NCBI GenBank assembly: GCA_963735045.1
Contig: CAVTIZ010000003.1
Location: forward strand, 1,116,001-1,180,000
From: Salsipaludibacter sp963735045
GTDB taxonomy: Bacteria; Actinomycetota; Nitriliruptoria; Nitriliruptorales; Nitriliruptoraceae
Length of the DNA: 64,000 nt
Direction of reading: 5' to 3'
The position numbers and the translations under genes are program-made. Positions 7,665-19,680 of the stretch are shown piece by piece. Position 1 is the stretch's first letter. The number at the start of each line of letters is the position of its first letter. The notes beneath the pieces are model-generated. The model was not told the DNA's origin and searched no databases. It saw nothing but the letters and a program-made list of their open reading frames with translations.

Positions 7665-8458
7665 CCGACCTCGCCTGGGACGTCGTGGGTGACGGACCGC
7701 CGGTGGTGCTGGTGCCGGCCGGCATCGGCTCCCGGCGTCAGTACGACCGCGTCGCCGCCGACCTCGCCGAAGACTTCACCGTCGTCACCCTCGATCCGCG
7801 TGGCCAGGGCGAGTCGCCCGACCCGACCGCCGACTACTACGACCACGAGGACGCCCTGGGCGTGCTGGCCGCGACGGGACTCCAGCAGGCCTCGTGGGTC
7901 GGGGCGTCCAACGGTGGCCGCATCGTCATGGACGTGGCCGCGACCACCCCCGAGGCGGTGACCGCGCTGGTCCTGCTGGCACCGGCCCTCCCCGGCGGCG
8001 CGTGGCAGGACTTCCCCGACGACCTCGAGCGTCTCCAGGAGGCCGACCGGGCGATCGAGCAGGGCGACTTCGACACGACCGCCCGCATCCATGCGGACCT
8101 GTTCCTGGTTGGTCGCGACCGCACGCTGCGGGACCTGCCCGACCCCCTGGCCGAGCGCGCCGTGTCCCTGCTGATGGCCGCCGCCGCCCGGGAGATGGGC
8201 GCCTGGTCCGAGGGCCAGCCCCAGGAGATCGACCCGCCCCTGCGTGACCGGCTGGCGGAGGTGACGACGCCGACCCTGGTGGCGGTCGGCACCCACGACC
8301 ATCCGGCGATGCACGAGGCCGCCCGCCGCTATCGCGAGGGACTGCCCAACGCGGTCGGGTCGACCATCCAGGGCGTGGCCCACTTCCCGGCCTGGGAGGC
8401 CCCGGCGGTCACCGCCGAGCTGATCCGGGACCACCTCCCGGCGGTGGCGGGGGCCTGA
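7661..8458 (+). CDS. Alpha/beta-fold hydrolase
   Basis: 265 residues. The nucleophile elbow is GASNGG (Ser), the oxyanion region is near VLVPAGIGSRRQ, and VVTLDPRGQGESP is typical of the fold. The late Asp (VGTHDHPAM) and His (GVAHFPAWE) complete a triad. No signal peptide, so cytoplasmic. ATG overlaps the Ku stop (ATGA). Substrate unknown. Its place inside the end-joining operon does not by itself imply a repair role. Confidence 0.85.
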   Translation: MTDLAWDVVGDGPPVVLVPAGIGSRRQYDRVAADLAEDFTVVTLDPRGQGESPDPTADYYDHEDALGVLAATGLQQASWVGASNGGRIVMDVAATTPEAVTALVLLAPALPGGAWQDFPDDLERLQEADRAIEQGDFDTTARIHADLFLVGRDRTLRDLPDPLAERAVSLLMAAAAREMGAWSEGQPQEIDPPLRDRLAEVTTPTLVAVGTHDHPAMHEAARRYREGLPNAVGSTIQGVAHFPAWEAPAVTAELIRDHLPAVAGA

Positions 8459-8506
8459 GCCGCCGTCGGATGGTCCGGGTCGCGGCGGCGCCCTCGGGGC
8501 GGGACC

Positions 8507-9412
8507 GTGGCTGACCGTGTCCACGTGGAGGTCGACGGCCACCGGCTGCGCCTGTCCAACCTCGACAAGGTGCTCTACCCCGCCTCGGGGACGACCAAGG
8601 CGGCGGTGATCGACTACTACACCCGCATCGCCGACGTCATGGTGCCCCACCTGCGGGGACGTCCGCTGACGATGGTGCGGTGGCCCGACGGGGTTCAGGG
8701 CGACCACTTCTTCGAGAAGCGCTGCCCACCGCACCACCCGGACTGGCTGCCGACCGTGGCGCTGGGACGACAGGGCCGGGACAAGGTCGTCCAGCACTGC
8801 GACCTGCGTGAACGGGCCGGGCTGGTGTGGGCGGCCAACCTCGCCGCCCTGGAACTGCACGTGCCCATGGGTCGTGGGCCCGACCCGCACCGGCCGACGA
8901 TGGTGGTGTTCGACCTCGACCCGGGGCCACCGGCCGGCATCGTCGAGTCGTGCGTCGTGGCGGGGTGGCTGTTCGAGGTCTTCGACCGACTGGGGCTGGC
9001 CGGGTTCGCCAAGACCTCCGGATCCAAGGGGCTGCAGGTGTACGTGCCGGTCAACCGGGCCGACGCCACCTACGACGCCACCAAGGGGTTCGCCCTCGCG
9101 GTCGGCCAACTCCTGGCCCGGGTGCATCCGGACCTGGTGCTGACCAGCATGGATCGCCAGGCACGAACCGGCAAGGTGTTCGTCGACTGGAGCCAGAACG
9201 TGCCGCTCAAGACGACCGTGGCGGCCTACTCCCTGCGCGCCCGCGAGCACCCCACCGTGTCCACCCCGGTGACCCGCCACGAGGTGGCCGCGGCGGCGGA
9301 GGGCGGCCCACTGGCCTTCACCTTCGACCGCGTGCTGGCTCGCGTCGCCGAGCACGGCGACCTGTTCGCCGAGACCCTGGACCTGGTCCAGGAACTGCCG
9401 GTCCTGGGGTGA
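8507..9412 (+). CDS. LigD-type primase-polymerase (archaeo-eukaryotic primase fold), stand-alone
   Basis: 301 residues matching the LigD polymerase domain: LSNLDKVLYPASG at the start, DHFFEKRCP, VVFDLDPG (catalytic Asp pair), KTSGSKGLQVYVP and MDRQARTGKVFVDWSQN. These enzymes fill gaps and add ribonucleotides during end joining. In many actinobacteria this domain is fused to the ligase; here the genes are separate with Ku in between. GTG start at 8507 chosen because the homology starts about ten codons later; the SD is weak. It converges with the cold-shock-like gene only 6 bp downstream. Confidence 0.93.
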   Translation: MADRVHVEVDGHRLRLSNLDKVLYPASGTTKAAVIDYYTRIADVMVPHLRGRPLTMVRWPDGVQGDHFFEKRCPPHHPDWLPTVALGRQGRDKVVQHCDLRERAGLVWAANLAALELHVPMGRGPDPHRPTMVVFDLDPGPPAGIVESCVVAGWLFEVFDRLGLAGFAKTSGSKGLQVYVPVNRADATYDATKGFALAVGQLLARVHPDLVLTSMDRQARTGKVFVDWSQNVPLKTTVAAYSLRAREHPTVSTPVTRHEVAAAAEGGPLAFTFDRVLARVAEHGDLFAETLDLVQELPVLG

Positions 9413-9418
9413 CCCGGG

Positions 9419-9724
9419 TCAGGCGGCGCGGCGTGCCTCCAGCAGGCACACCCCGCGGGCAACCGGTCCGTGGACGTCGTGGTCGAGCGTGAAGCTGACC
9501 TGCTGGCCGGCGCGCACACGGCGGAATCCCGGGCCCGGCAGGTCGCGGAAGGACATGAAGACGGGTTCGCCGGCGCCGGTCTCGACGAATCCGAACCCGC
9601 GGTGTTCGCAGTACCAGGACACGGTGCCCACGAACGGACCGACGTCCGGTCCGGCATCGAGGTCGGGGACGGCCTCGATGCGGCGGGACGACACGCGGAC
9701 GGGGCCGCGGGCAGGCAGGGTCAC
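9419..9724 (-). CDS. Divergent cold-shock-domain protein
   Basis: 101 residues. After a 30-residue N-terminal extension comes one CSD: GTVSWYCEHRGFGFVETG (RNP1-like GFGFV), EPVFMSFRDL (in place of the usual DIFVH RNP2), then VRAGQQVSFTLDHDVHGPVA. The aromatic nucleic-acid-binding face is only partly kept, so it may bind RNA or ssDNA differently from CspA. GTG at 9724 chosen over longer starts because GGAG lies 8 nt before it. A TAACCT hexamer about 100 nt upstream (9826-9821) could give the long leader typical of cold-shock mRNAs. Confidence 0.8.
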   Translation of the reverse strand: MTLPARGPVRVSSRRIEAVPDLDAGPDVGPFVGTVSWYCEHRGFGFVETGAGEPVFMSFRDLPGPGFRRVRAGQQVSFTLDHDVHGPVARGVCLLEARRAA

Positions 9725-9820
9725 GGAGGCACTCCGAGAGCAGGAGGACTGGGACGACAACGGGCACGAAGGAGGCGGACGCGAGCGCTCGCCGACGATC
9801 GGTCGGAACGTCGAGACGAC

Positions 9821-9826
9821 AGGTTA
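9821..9826 (-). promoter_or_regulatory. Possible -10 of the cold-shock-like gene
   Basis: Minus-strand TAACCT, leaving a leader of roughly 90 nt before the GTG at 9724. Weak, single-hexamer evidence. Confidence 0.25.
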
Positions 9827-9911
9827 GGGGCGTGGCGGCCACATTCCGAGCAGGTGGCACCGACGAACGACCGGTCCCGCGACCCGGTCCCCGTGGACGG
9901 CGTGACCCTGC

Positions 9912-12314
<2,403 letters not shown>

Positions 12315-12651
12315 GTGTGGCCTCGGGGTCGCGGGCAGGTGCGTCGGCGTGGACGTCCGAGGATACGAATCGGACGGGACCGGGTGGGGGAGGCCCGTGC
12401 GGCCGAGCAGGGGGCGCATCCGGGCCGGCGTCGTGACCGGCGGTGCGTGCGTCGGGCGTGCGGTGGGCGGAAGTTGGGCCGCCGTCCCGTACCCCTGTCG
12501 CGGTCGGGGACTAGCCTCCACGTCGTCGGCCACGCGGGCCGGTCGTCGGGGGACACGACGGGCACCACCTGCTCGGACCCTCGCTGCCTGCTCGGCCCGC
12601 GTGCCGCCGCGCCGCCGTCGCGCGTCCCCCTTCGACCAGGACCAGCCACCC
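12315..12651. other. 337-bp divergent intergenic region between parC and the secreted nuclease
   Basis: Contains a plus-strand TAGCCT (12512-12517), a candidate -10 for the nuclease with a leader of about 130 nt. I see no operator-like palindrome and no conserved coding sequence. Confidence 0.4.
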
Positions 12652-15600
12652 ATGACGACCCGTCCTCGAACCTTCCGCGCCGTGATGCTCGTCGTGGCCA
12701 TGGCCATCGCCCTGGTGGCCCCCGCCGCCGTCGCCCAGGAGACGTCTGCCCCGACCGACCTGCTGATCAGCGAATACGTCGAGGGCACCAGCAACAACAA
12801 GGCCCTGGAGTTCTACAACGGCACCGATGCCGCGATCTCGCTGGACGGCTACCGCGTCGAGATCTCCTTCAACGGCAGCACGAGCGTGGGAAACACCATT
12901 GCGCTGGTCGGTGAGGTGGTGCCCGGCGACGTGTTCGTGATGGCCGACGACGACGCCGCGGTGGGCGGTGCCGTCGACCAGCTGGCGGGCGGGAACTTCT
13001 ACAACGGCGACGACCTGATCGTGCTGCGCAACGCCGCGGGCGAGGTCGTGGACTCCATCGGACAACTCGGCGTGGACCCCGGCAGCGCCTATGGCACCGG
13101 CGACCTCACGACCCAGAACCACACCCTCCGACGCGCAGCGGGCATCTGCGCCGGCGACACCGACCTCACCGATGCCTTCGACCCGGCCGACGAGTGGGTG
13201 GGCCATCCCGTCGACACCTTCGACGGCCTGGGCAGCCACACCGCCGACTGCGGTGGCGGCGGTGGTGGCGGTGACGCCGGCGTCGTGCTCAACGAGTTCT
13301 CCGCCTCGACCACGGGGACCGACGTCGAGTACCTCGAGGTGTTCGGCGAGCCCGACACCGACTACTCGAACCTGACCATCCTGCAGGTCGAGGGCGACTC
13401 CAACTCGTCGGCCCGTGGCACGGCCATCACCTCGCACGCGGTCGGCACGACCGACGGCGACGGGATCTGGTCCGTCGACCTGGCCGCAAACACCCTCCAG
13501 AACGGCACGCTGACCCTGCTTCTGGTCCAGGACTGGGACGGCACGACCGTGCTGGACGCCGACCAGGACGGCACCGTCGACGCCACGGGCTTCGGCGAGG
13601 TCGTCGACGCGGTCGCCGTGCACGACGACGGCGCCGGTGACCTGACCTACGGCGTGGCCCTGCGCCCGGACTACGACGGGCTCGGGTCCTTCGCCCCCGG
13701 GGGCGCCTCGCGCATCCCCGACGGCGTGGACACCGACACGACCACGGACTGGGTCCGCAACGACTTCGACCTGGCCGGCATCGACGGCACACCGGGCACC
13801 CCGGACGCTGGCGAGGCCTACAACACGCCGGGTGCGCCCAACGAGGCCGTGGACGGTGGTGGGGGCACCGGTGGCGAGTGCGGGGACCCGACGGTGACGG
13901 TGGCCAGCATCCAGGGCAGCGGTGACACCACGCCGGTGCCCGGCCAGGCGGTCGAGATCGAGGGCGTGGTCGTCGGGGACTTCCAGGACGGCGACGACGT
14001 CGACGGTGACCTCGACGGCTTCCACGTCCAGGGCACCGGTGACGGCGACGCGGCCACCTCCGACGGCATCTTCGTCTACGACGGGCGCAACGCCGCCGTC
14101 GACGTGGCCGTTGGCGACGTCGTGCACGTCGTGGGCACCGCCGAGGAGTACACCACCACCGACGCCAGCCAGACCCAGGTGCGCGCGACCGGCGTGGTCG
14201 TGTGCGACTCCGGGGTGGCGCTGCCGGACCCGGTCGAGGTGACCCTGCCGATGACCGACGCCCAGTGGGAGGCCCTGGAGGGCATGTACGTCACCTTCCC
14301 GCAGGACCTCGCGATCCTCGAGTACTTCAACTACGACCGCTTCGGGGAACTCGCCCTGGGCACGGACCGCCAGTACCAGCCGACGGCCCGGTACGAGCCC
14401 GGCTCGGACGAGGCGATCGCGTTGGCCATGGCCAACGCCCTGAACCGCATCACGCTGGACGACGGCCTGTCGACCCAGAACCCCGACGTGACGCGCCACC
14501 CCAACGGTGAGCCGTTCAGCCTCGACAACCGCTTCCGCGGTGGTGACCTCGTCACCGACGCCACCGGGGTGATCGACCAGACCTTCGGCCTGTACCGCAT
14601 CCAGCCGACCCGGGGCGCCGCCGTCACGGTCGCGAACCCGAGGCCCGACGTCCCCGAGGTCGGGGGCACGATGACCGTCGCGTCCTTCAACGTGTTGAAC
14701 TACTTCACGTCGATCGACGACGGCACCAACGTGTGCCCGGCCCCCGAGGTCGGCCCGGACGCCGGTTGCCGCGGTGCCGACACGCCCGAGGAGCTCGAGC
14801 GCCAGCAGGCCAAGATCGTGGCCGCCCTGGCCGCACTCGACGCCGACGTCGTCGGCCTCATCGAGATCCAGAACGACGACGCGTCGGTCGCCACCCTGGT
14901 CGACGCCCTCAACGCCGAGCTCGGCGGCGAGGTCTACGACTACGTCCCGACGGGTCCGATCGGCACCGACGCCATCAAGGTGGCGCTGGTCTACAAGCCG
15001 TCGACGGTGACCCCGACCGGGGACCACGCCATCCTCGACCAGGACGTGGATCCCCGCTTCCTGGATGACAAGAACCGACCGGCGTTGGCCCAGACCTTCG
15101 TCGAGGACGCCACCGGGGCCGCCGTCACCGTGGCGGTCAACCACCTCAAGTCCAAGGGGTCGTCGTGTGACGACGTCGGTGATCCGGAGGACCCGGACGG
15201 ACAGGGCAACTGCAACCAGGTCCGTGTCGACGCGGCGGCCGCACTGGTCGACTGGATGGCGGCCGACCCGACCGGGACCGGCACCGACGGCGGGCTCATC
15301 ATCGGGGACCTGAACTCCTACGACCAGGAGGACCCGATCGACGTGCTGGTCGACGCCGGCTGGACCGACCTGCTGGCCCAGTACGGCGGCGAGGACGCCT
15401 ACTCCTACGTGTTCGACGGCCAGCTCGGCTACCTCGACTACGCACTGGCCAGCCCCGCGCTGGTCGACGAGGTGACCGGCGCTGCCGCATGGCACGCCAA
15501 CGCCGACGAGCCCGACCTGTTGGACTACGACACCTCGTTCAAGTCCGACGGGCAGGCCGCGATCTTCGCACCCGACCCCTATCGCGCGTCGGACCACGAC

Positions 15601-17382
15601 GCCGTCGTCGTCGGCCTGGCCCTCGACGAACCGCAGCCGGAGTACCCGGCGTGGGACGCGACGGTGCGCTACCAGCCCGGGGACGTGGTCAGCCATGACG
15701 GACTGACCTGGGAGGCGACGCGACCGAACCGCAACAAGGAGCCGGGCGCCCAGCAGAACGGCCCATGGCGCCTGTTCGGGGTGGACTACACCCTGACGGT
15801 GTTGCACAACAACGACGGCGAGTCCGACCTGCTCGGCGACGACGACGGCGCCGGGAGCATCAGCCGGTTCGCCTGGCTGGTGCGGGAACTCCAGCGTGAT
15901 GCCGGTCGCCAGAGCCGGACCACCGGAGTCCCGTCGGGCGTGGTCACGATCTCGGCCGGCGACAACTTCCTGGCCAGCCCCGAGTGGCAGGCCAGCCTCG
16001 ACCGTGGCGTGCCCTACTACGACGCCATGGCACTCGACCGCATCGGCTACGACGCCTTCACGATCGGCAACCACGAGTTCGACTTCGGGCCCGAGGTGCT
16101 GGCCAACTTCATCGAGTCGTTCCGCGGCAACGACGACATCTTCCTGTCCGCGAACCTGGACTTCTCCCAGGTGCCGTCCCTGCAGGCCCTCGTGGACGCC
16201 GGTCGCATCCGACCGAGCCTGGTCGTGGAGGAGCGGGGCGAGCGGATCGGCATCGTCGGTGCCACGACCCCCGAACTGCGCGAGGTCACCAGCCCGGGTG
16301 ACGTCGTCGTGGACGACGACCTGGTCGGTGTGATCCAGGCCGAGGTCGACGAGCTGACCGCCGACGGCGTGGACAAGGTCCTCCTGTCGAGCCACCTGCA
16401 GGACATCGACAACGAACTCGCACTGGTGACCGGGCTGCGGGACGTCGACGCCGTCATCGGCGGCGGCGGCGGCGAGGACATCGCCGGCAACTACCCGCTG
16501 GTCGCCACCGACGCCGAGGGCGTGTCGGTCCCGGTGGTCACCGTGCCCGGTGACTACTTCGACGTCGGGCGCCTCGAGCTGTACTTCGACGACGAGGGCG
16601 AGGTCGTGGCCTGGGGTGGCGGGTTGGTGCCGGTCACCGGCGAGGTCCGTGAGGACCCCTACGTCCGGCGTCGCATCGAGCAGCCGGTGGAGAACTTCCT
16701 GTCCGACCTCGCCGACACCGTCGTCGCCACCTCCCAGGTGGGGCTCAACGGCGTCCGCGCCGACGTGCGCACCCGCGAGACCAACGTGGGCAACCTCCTC
16801 GCCGACGGCCTGCTCGCCACCGGTGCCGCGCAGGCCGACGAGTACGGCGTGGCGACCCCCCAGGTCGCGCTGCAGAACGGTGGTGGCATCCGCAACGACT
16901 CGATCATCGGTCCCGGTTCGATCAGCCTCCTGGACACCTTCGACATCGCCCCGTTCACCAACTTCGTGGCGGTCGTGCCCGACGTCTCGGCGGCCGACCT
17001 GGTCGCCGCGGTCGAGCACGGCCTCGCCGGCCTTCCCGGGGCCGCGGGCTCGTTCGGACAGTGGGCCGGCCTGACGGTGACCTACGACGAATCGGCTCCC
17101 GCCGGTGCGCGCGTGGTCGACCTGGTGCTGGACGACGGCACGGTGCTGGTCGAGGACGCGACCCTGGTCTCGGATGCGACCGTCACCGTGGCCACGATCG
17201 ACTTCCTGGCCCAGGGCAACGATGGCTACGACATGTTCGCGGCCTACGACTTCACCCGGGTCGGCGTGTCCTACCAGCAGTCCCTGGCCGACCTGCTGCG
17301 CGGGCTGGGCACCGTGACCAGTGCCGACTACGCCGACCCCGTACAGCCGGGCGACCGCACCCGGATCGTGCCCCAGCCGTAG
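12652..17382 (+). CDS. Secreted multidomain nuclease (ExeM/NucH-like) fused to a 5'-nucleotidase-like phosphoesterase
   Basis: 1576 residues. Signal peptide 1-29 (MLVVAMAIALVAPAAVAQ). Two lamin-tail-type domains follow, about 33-140 (LLISEYVEGTSNNKALEFYNG) and 212-390 (VVLNEFSASTTGTDVEYLEVF), joined by a Gly run. An ExeM-type OB region spans about 400-600. The endonuclease/exonuclease/phosphatase domain is about 674-985 (MTVASFNVLNYF, VVGLIEIQNDD, IIGDLNSY, ASDHDAVVV). A small CBM5/12-like module, YPAWDATVRYQPGDVVS, is at about 998-1045. Then come a metallophosphoesterase (1050-1330; GNHEFDFG kept) and a 5'-nucleotidase C-domain (QNGGGIRN). It should degrade external DNA and possibly release phosphate or nucleosides. 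The phosphoesterase lacks several usual His ligands. ATG at 12652 begins the signal peptide. Confidence 0.9.
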   Translation: MTTRPRTFRAVMLVVAMAIALVAPAAVAQETSAPTDLLISEYVEGTSNNKALEFYNGTDAAISLDGYRVEISFNGSTSVGNTIALVGEVVPGDVFVMADDDAAVGGAVDQLAGGNFYNGDDLIVLRNAAGEVVDSIGQLGVDPGSAYGTGDLTTQNHTLRRAAGICAGDTDLTDAFDPADEWVGHPVDTFDGLGSHTADCGGGGGGGDAGVVLNEFSASTTGTDVEYLEVFGEPDTDYSNLTILQVEGDSNSSARGTAITSHAVGTTDGDGIWSVDLAANTLQNGTLTLLLVQDWDGTTVLDADQDGTVDATGFGEVVDAVAVHDDGAGDLTYGVALRPDYDGLGSFAPGGASRIPDGVDTDTTTDWVRNDFDLAGIDGTPGTPDAGEAYNTPGAPNEAVDGGGGTGGECGDPTVTVASIQGSGDTTPVPGQAVEIEGVVVGDFQDGDDVDGDLDGFHVQGTGDGDAATSDGIFVYDGRNAAVDVAVGDVVHVVGTAEEYTTTDASQTQVRATGVVVCDSGVALPDPVEVTLPMTDAQWEALEGMYVTFPQDLAILEYFNYDRFGELALGTDRQYQPTARYEPGSDEAIALAMANALNRITLDDGLSTQNPDVTRHPNGEPFSLDNRFRGGDLVTDATGVIDQTFGLYRIQPTRGAAVTVANPRPDVPEVGGTMTVASFNVLNYFTSIDDGTNVCPAPEVGPDAGCRGADTPEELERQQAKIVAALAALDADVVGLIEIQNDDASVATLVDALNAELGGEVYDYVPTGPIGTDAIKVALVYKPSTVTPTGDHAILDQDVDPRFLDDKNRPALAQTFVEDATGAAVTVAVNHLKSKGSSCDDVGDPEDPDGQGNCNQVRVDAAAALVDWMAADPTGTGTDGGLIIGDLNSYDQEDPIDVLVDAGWTDLLAQYGGEDAYSYVFDGQLGYLDYALASPALVDEVTGAAAWHANADEPDLLDYDTSFKSDGQAAIFAPDPYRASDHDAVVVGLALDEPQPEYPAWDATVRYQPGDVVSHDGLTWEATRPNRNKEPGAQQNGPWRLFGVDYTLTVLHNNDGESDLLGDDDGAGSISRFAWLVRELQRDAGRQSRTTGVPSGVVTISAGDNFLASPEWQASLDRGVPYYDAMALDRIGYDAFTIGNHEFDFGPEVLANFIESFRGNDDIFLSANLDFSQVPSLQALVDAGRIRPSLVVEERGERIGIVGATTPELREVTSPGDVVVDDDLVGVIQAEVDELTADGVDKVLLSSHLQDIDNELALVTGLRDVDAVIGGGGGEDIAGNYPLVATDAEGVSVPVVTVPGDYFDVGRLELYFDDEGEVVAWGGGLVPVTGEVREDPYVRRRIEQPVENFLSDLADTVVATSQVGLNGVRADVRTRETNVGNLLADGLLATGAAQADEYGVATPQVALQNGGGIRNDSIIGPGSISLLDTFDIAPFTNFVAVVPDVSAADLVAAVEHGLAGLPGAAGSFGQWAGLTVTYDESAPAGARVVDLVLDDGTVLVEDATLVSDATVTVATIDFLAQGNDGYDMFAAYDFTRVGVSYQQSLADLLRGLGTVTSADYADPVQPGDRTRIVPQP

Positions 17383-17394
17383 TCGCCGCTCGGT

Positions 17395-17438
17395 GACCCC
17401 GTCGCGGGGTCCCACCGGGCCGGTCGTCGGCCCGGTGG
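17395..17438. terminator. Tandem hairpins between convergent nuclease and parE genes
   Basis: First hairpin: GACCCC, loop GTCGC, GGGGTC (17395-17411). Second: CCACCGGGCCG, loop GTCGT, CGGCCCGGTGG (17412-17438), a perfect 11-bp stem. No T-tract, as is usual in very high-GC genomes. Placed between two converging genes, so probably bidirectional. Confidence 0.7.
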
Positions 17439-17442
17439 CGCG

Positions 17443-19365
17443 TCACACGTCGAGGTTGGAGGCGAAGGCGGCCTTGTCCACGATCCAGTCACGTCGGGGC
17501 GTGGTGGCCGAGCCCATCAGCAGGTCGAACAGTTCGTCGGCCTGCTCGGCGTCGGGAACGCCCACCTGCAGCAACGTGCGTCGGTTGGGGTCCATCGTGG
17601 TGGCCCACAACTGCTCGGCGTCCATCTCGCCCAGTCCCTTGAAGCGCTGTACGTCGACGTTGGCGTTGGCGCGGAACTCCGCCCGGCGAGCCGTCTCGCG
17701 TTCGACCTCGGACATGGCGTAGACGACCTTGCCGCCGTGGCGCAGCTGGTACAGCGGTGGCTGGGCCAGGTACAGGTGTCCCTTGTCGACCAGCGGTCGC
17801 ATCAGCCGGAAGAAGAACGTCAGCAGCAACGTCGTGATGTGGCCCCCGTCGATGTCGGCGTCGGCCATCAGGATGATCTTGTCGTAGCGCAGCTTGTCGT
17901 AGTCGAACTCGGGGTCGACACCGCAGCCGATCGCCTTGATCAGGGCCTGGATCTCGTTGTTCTTGAGCACGCGGCGCAGTTGGGCCTTCTCGACGTTGAG
18001 CACCTTGCCCCGGAGCGGCAGGATCGCCTGGGTGTGGCGGTCGCGGGCCATCTTGGACGAGCCCCCGGCGGAGTCACCCTCCACGATGTACAGCTCGGTC
18101 TCGTCGGGGTTGCGCGAGGTGCAGTCGGCGAGCTTGCCCGGCAGGCCCGCGGACTGCGAGTCCAGCAGGCCCTTGCGGCGGGTCAGGGCGCGGGCGGCCT
18201 TGGCGGCCTGGCGCGACCGCGCGGCCAGCACGGCCCGCGCCACGACCTTGTTGACCTGGGACTTGTTGGACTTCACCCAGGCCCGCAGGTGGTCACCCAC
18301 GACCTGCTGGACGTAACTGCGGGCCAGCGACGAACCGAGCCGTCCCTTGGTCTGGCCCTCGAACTGCGGGTCGGCCATCTTCAGCGACACGACCGCGACC
18401 AGGCCCTCGCGCAGGTCGTCGCCGACCAGGTCCGGATCCTTCTTGGTCAGGGCTCGGGAGGTCTTGGCGGCGTCCTTGAACACCTCGGTCACGGCGCGGC
18501 GAAAGCCCTCCTCGTGGGTGCCGCCGTCGGCGGTCCGCACGACGTTGACATAGGAACGGAGGCGCTCGTCGTGGAAGCCGTCGGTCCAGGTGACGGCCAG
18601 GTCCAGTGCCAGCGCAACCCCGTCGACGGTGCGTTCGTCGTGGACGGTGAGGACGTCGACCATCGCGTCCTTGCCACGCAGCAGTTCGGTCACGAAGTCC
18701 GTGAGGCCGTCGGTGAAGTGGAGCGTCTCGGACGATCCCGTGCGGTCGTCGACCAGCACGCAGGTCAGCCCGGCGTTGAGCAGTGCGGTCTCGCGCAGGC
18801 GCTGCCGGATGCGGTCGTGGTCGAGCTCGGTGGTGTCGAAGATCTCCGGATCGGGCCAGAACCGGACCGTGGTGCCGTGGGCCTTCTTCGGCGCCGTGCC
18901 CACCCGCGCCAACTCGTCGACCAGGTCGCCCTGCGCGAAGGTGATGAGATGCCGGGCCCCGTCCCGCGTGACCTCCACCTCGGTGCGCGTCGACAGGGCG
19001 TTGACCACCGACACGCCGACCCCGTGCAGCCCGCCCGACACCGCGTAGGCCTGCTGGTCGAACTTGCCACCGGCGTGCAGGGTCGTGAGCGCGACCTCCA
19101 CGGCCGGACGCTGCTCGGTGGGGTGGAGTTCGACCGGGATGCCGCGGCCGTCGTCGGTGACCTCGACCCCGCCGTCGCCGCGGATGCGGACCGTCACCGT
19201 GGAGCAGTGGCCGGCGAGGTGTTCGTCGACGGCGTTGTCCACGACCTCCCACACGAGGTGGTGGAGGCCACCGACGTCGGTCGACCCGATGTACATGGCC
19301 GGACGTCGTCGGACGCCCTCCAGTCCCTTGAGGACGCTGATGCTGCTGGCGCGGTAGTCACTCAC
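17443..19365 (-). CDS. parE: Topoisomerase IV/gyrase subunit B
   Basis: 640 residues with the GHKL ATPase (EVVDNAVDEHLAGHC, DDGRGIPVE, GGLHGVGVSVVNALS), transducer region, and TOPRIM domain (ELYIVEGDSAGGS, ILPLRGKVLNVEKA, IILMADADIDGGHI) followed by the C-terminal RFKGLGEMDAEQLW and PNRRTLLQV. Length matches ParE/GyrB without inserts. GTG start at 19365 gives SDYRASSISVLKGLEGVRRR, the normal N-terminus. ParE rather than GyrB is inferred from the ParC-like partner on the same strand 5 kb away. Confidence 0.9.
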   Translation of the reverse strand: MSDYRASSISVLKGLEGVRRRPAMYIGSTDVGGLHHLVWEVVDNAVDEHLAGHCSTVTVRIRGDGGVEVTDDGRGIPVELHPTEQRPAVEVALTTLHAGGKFDQQAYAVSGGLHGVGVSVVNALSTRTEVEVTRDGARHLITFAQGDLVDELARVGTAPKKAHGTTVRFWPDPEIFDTTELDHDRIRQRLRETALLNAGLTCVLVDDRTGSSETLHFTDGLTDFVTELLRGKDAMVDVLTVHDERTVDGVALALDLAVTWTDGFHDERLRSYVNVVRTADGGTHEEGFRRAVTEVFKDAAKTSRALTKKDPDLVGDDLREGLVAVVSLKMADPQFEGQTKGRLGSSLARSYVQQVVGDHLRAWVKSNKSQVNKVVARAVLAARSRQAAKAARALTRRKGLLDSQSAGLPGKLADCTSRNPDETELYIVEGDSAGGSSKMARDRHTQAILPLRGKVLNVEKAQLRRVLKNNEIQALIKAIGCGVDPEFDYDKLRYDKIILMADADIDGGHITTLLLTFFFRLMRPLVDKGHLYLAQPPLYQLRHGGKVVYAMSEVERETARRAEFRANANVDVQRFKGLGEMDAEQLWATTMDPNRRTLLQVGVPDAEQADELFDLLMGSATTPRRDWIVDKAAFASNLDV

Positions 19366-19680
19366 GATGTGGTGTCGGGCTCCGGGTCGGGATCGGGGGA
19401 CGTGCCGGGGACGCAGGTGGCGGAAGCGCGAGGTGGCACCGGGCTCGGCCGGTGGCTGCCCGCGGCGGTGGGCCACCCGCGCGCCAAGGTAGGTCGCCGG
19501 GCGAGACACGACGAGCATCCTCGCCGCCACTGCGGGACCGGGACGCCCGCCGCCGTCGCCGGCTCGACCCCGATGGGCGCACCGGGGCCGTCGATATGCT
19601 CCACCCCTGCCCAGCCCCCTGCGCAGGCCGCCTGCCCAGCACCCCGCCCAGCCCCCCGCCCATCTCCGGAGTCGGTCGTG
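19366..19680. other. 315-bp divergent intergenic region between parE and the MscS channel
   Basis: A plus-strand TATGCT at 19595-19600 could be the -10 of the channel gene (leader about 75 nt). The 3' part repeats CCCAGC/GCCC motifs (CTGCCCAGC, CGCCCAGCC). No conserved ORF seen. Confidence 0.35.

Noticed and set aside
12511..17415. A 1634-codon open frame on the minus strand across the nuclease gene
   Set aside because: It is the antisense shadow of the 12652-17382 gene, produced by high GC third positions; composition is His/Val/Gly/Asp-rich without domains or SD.
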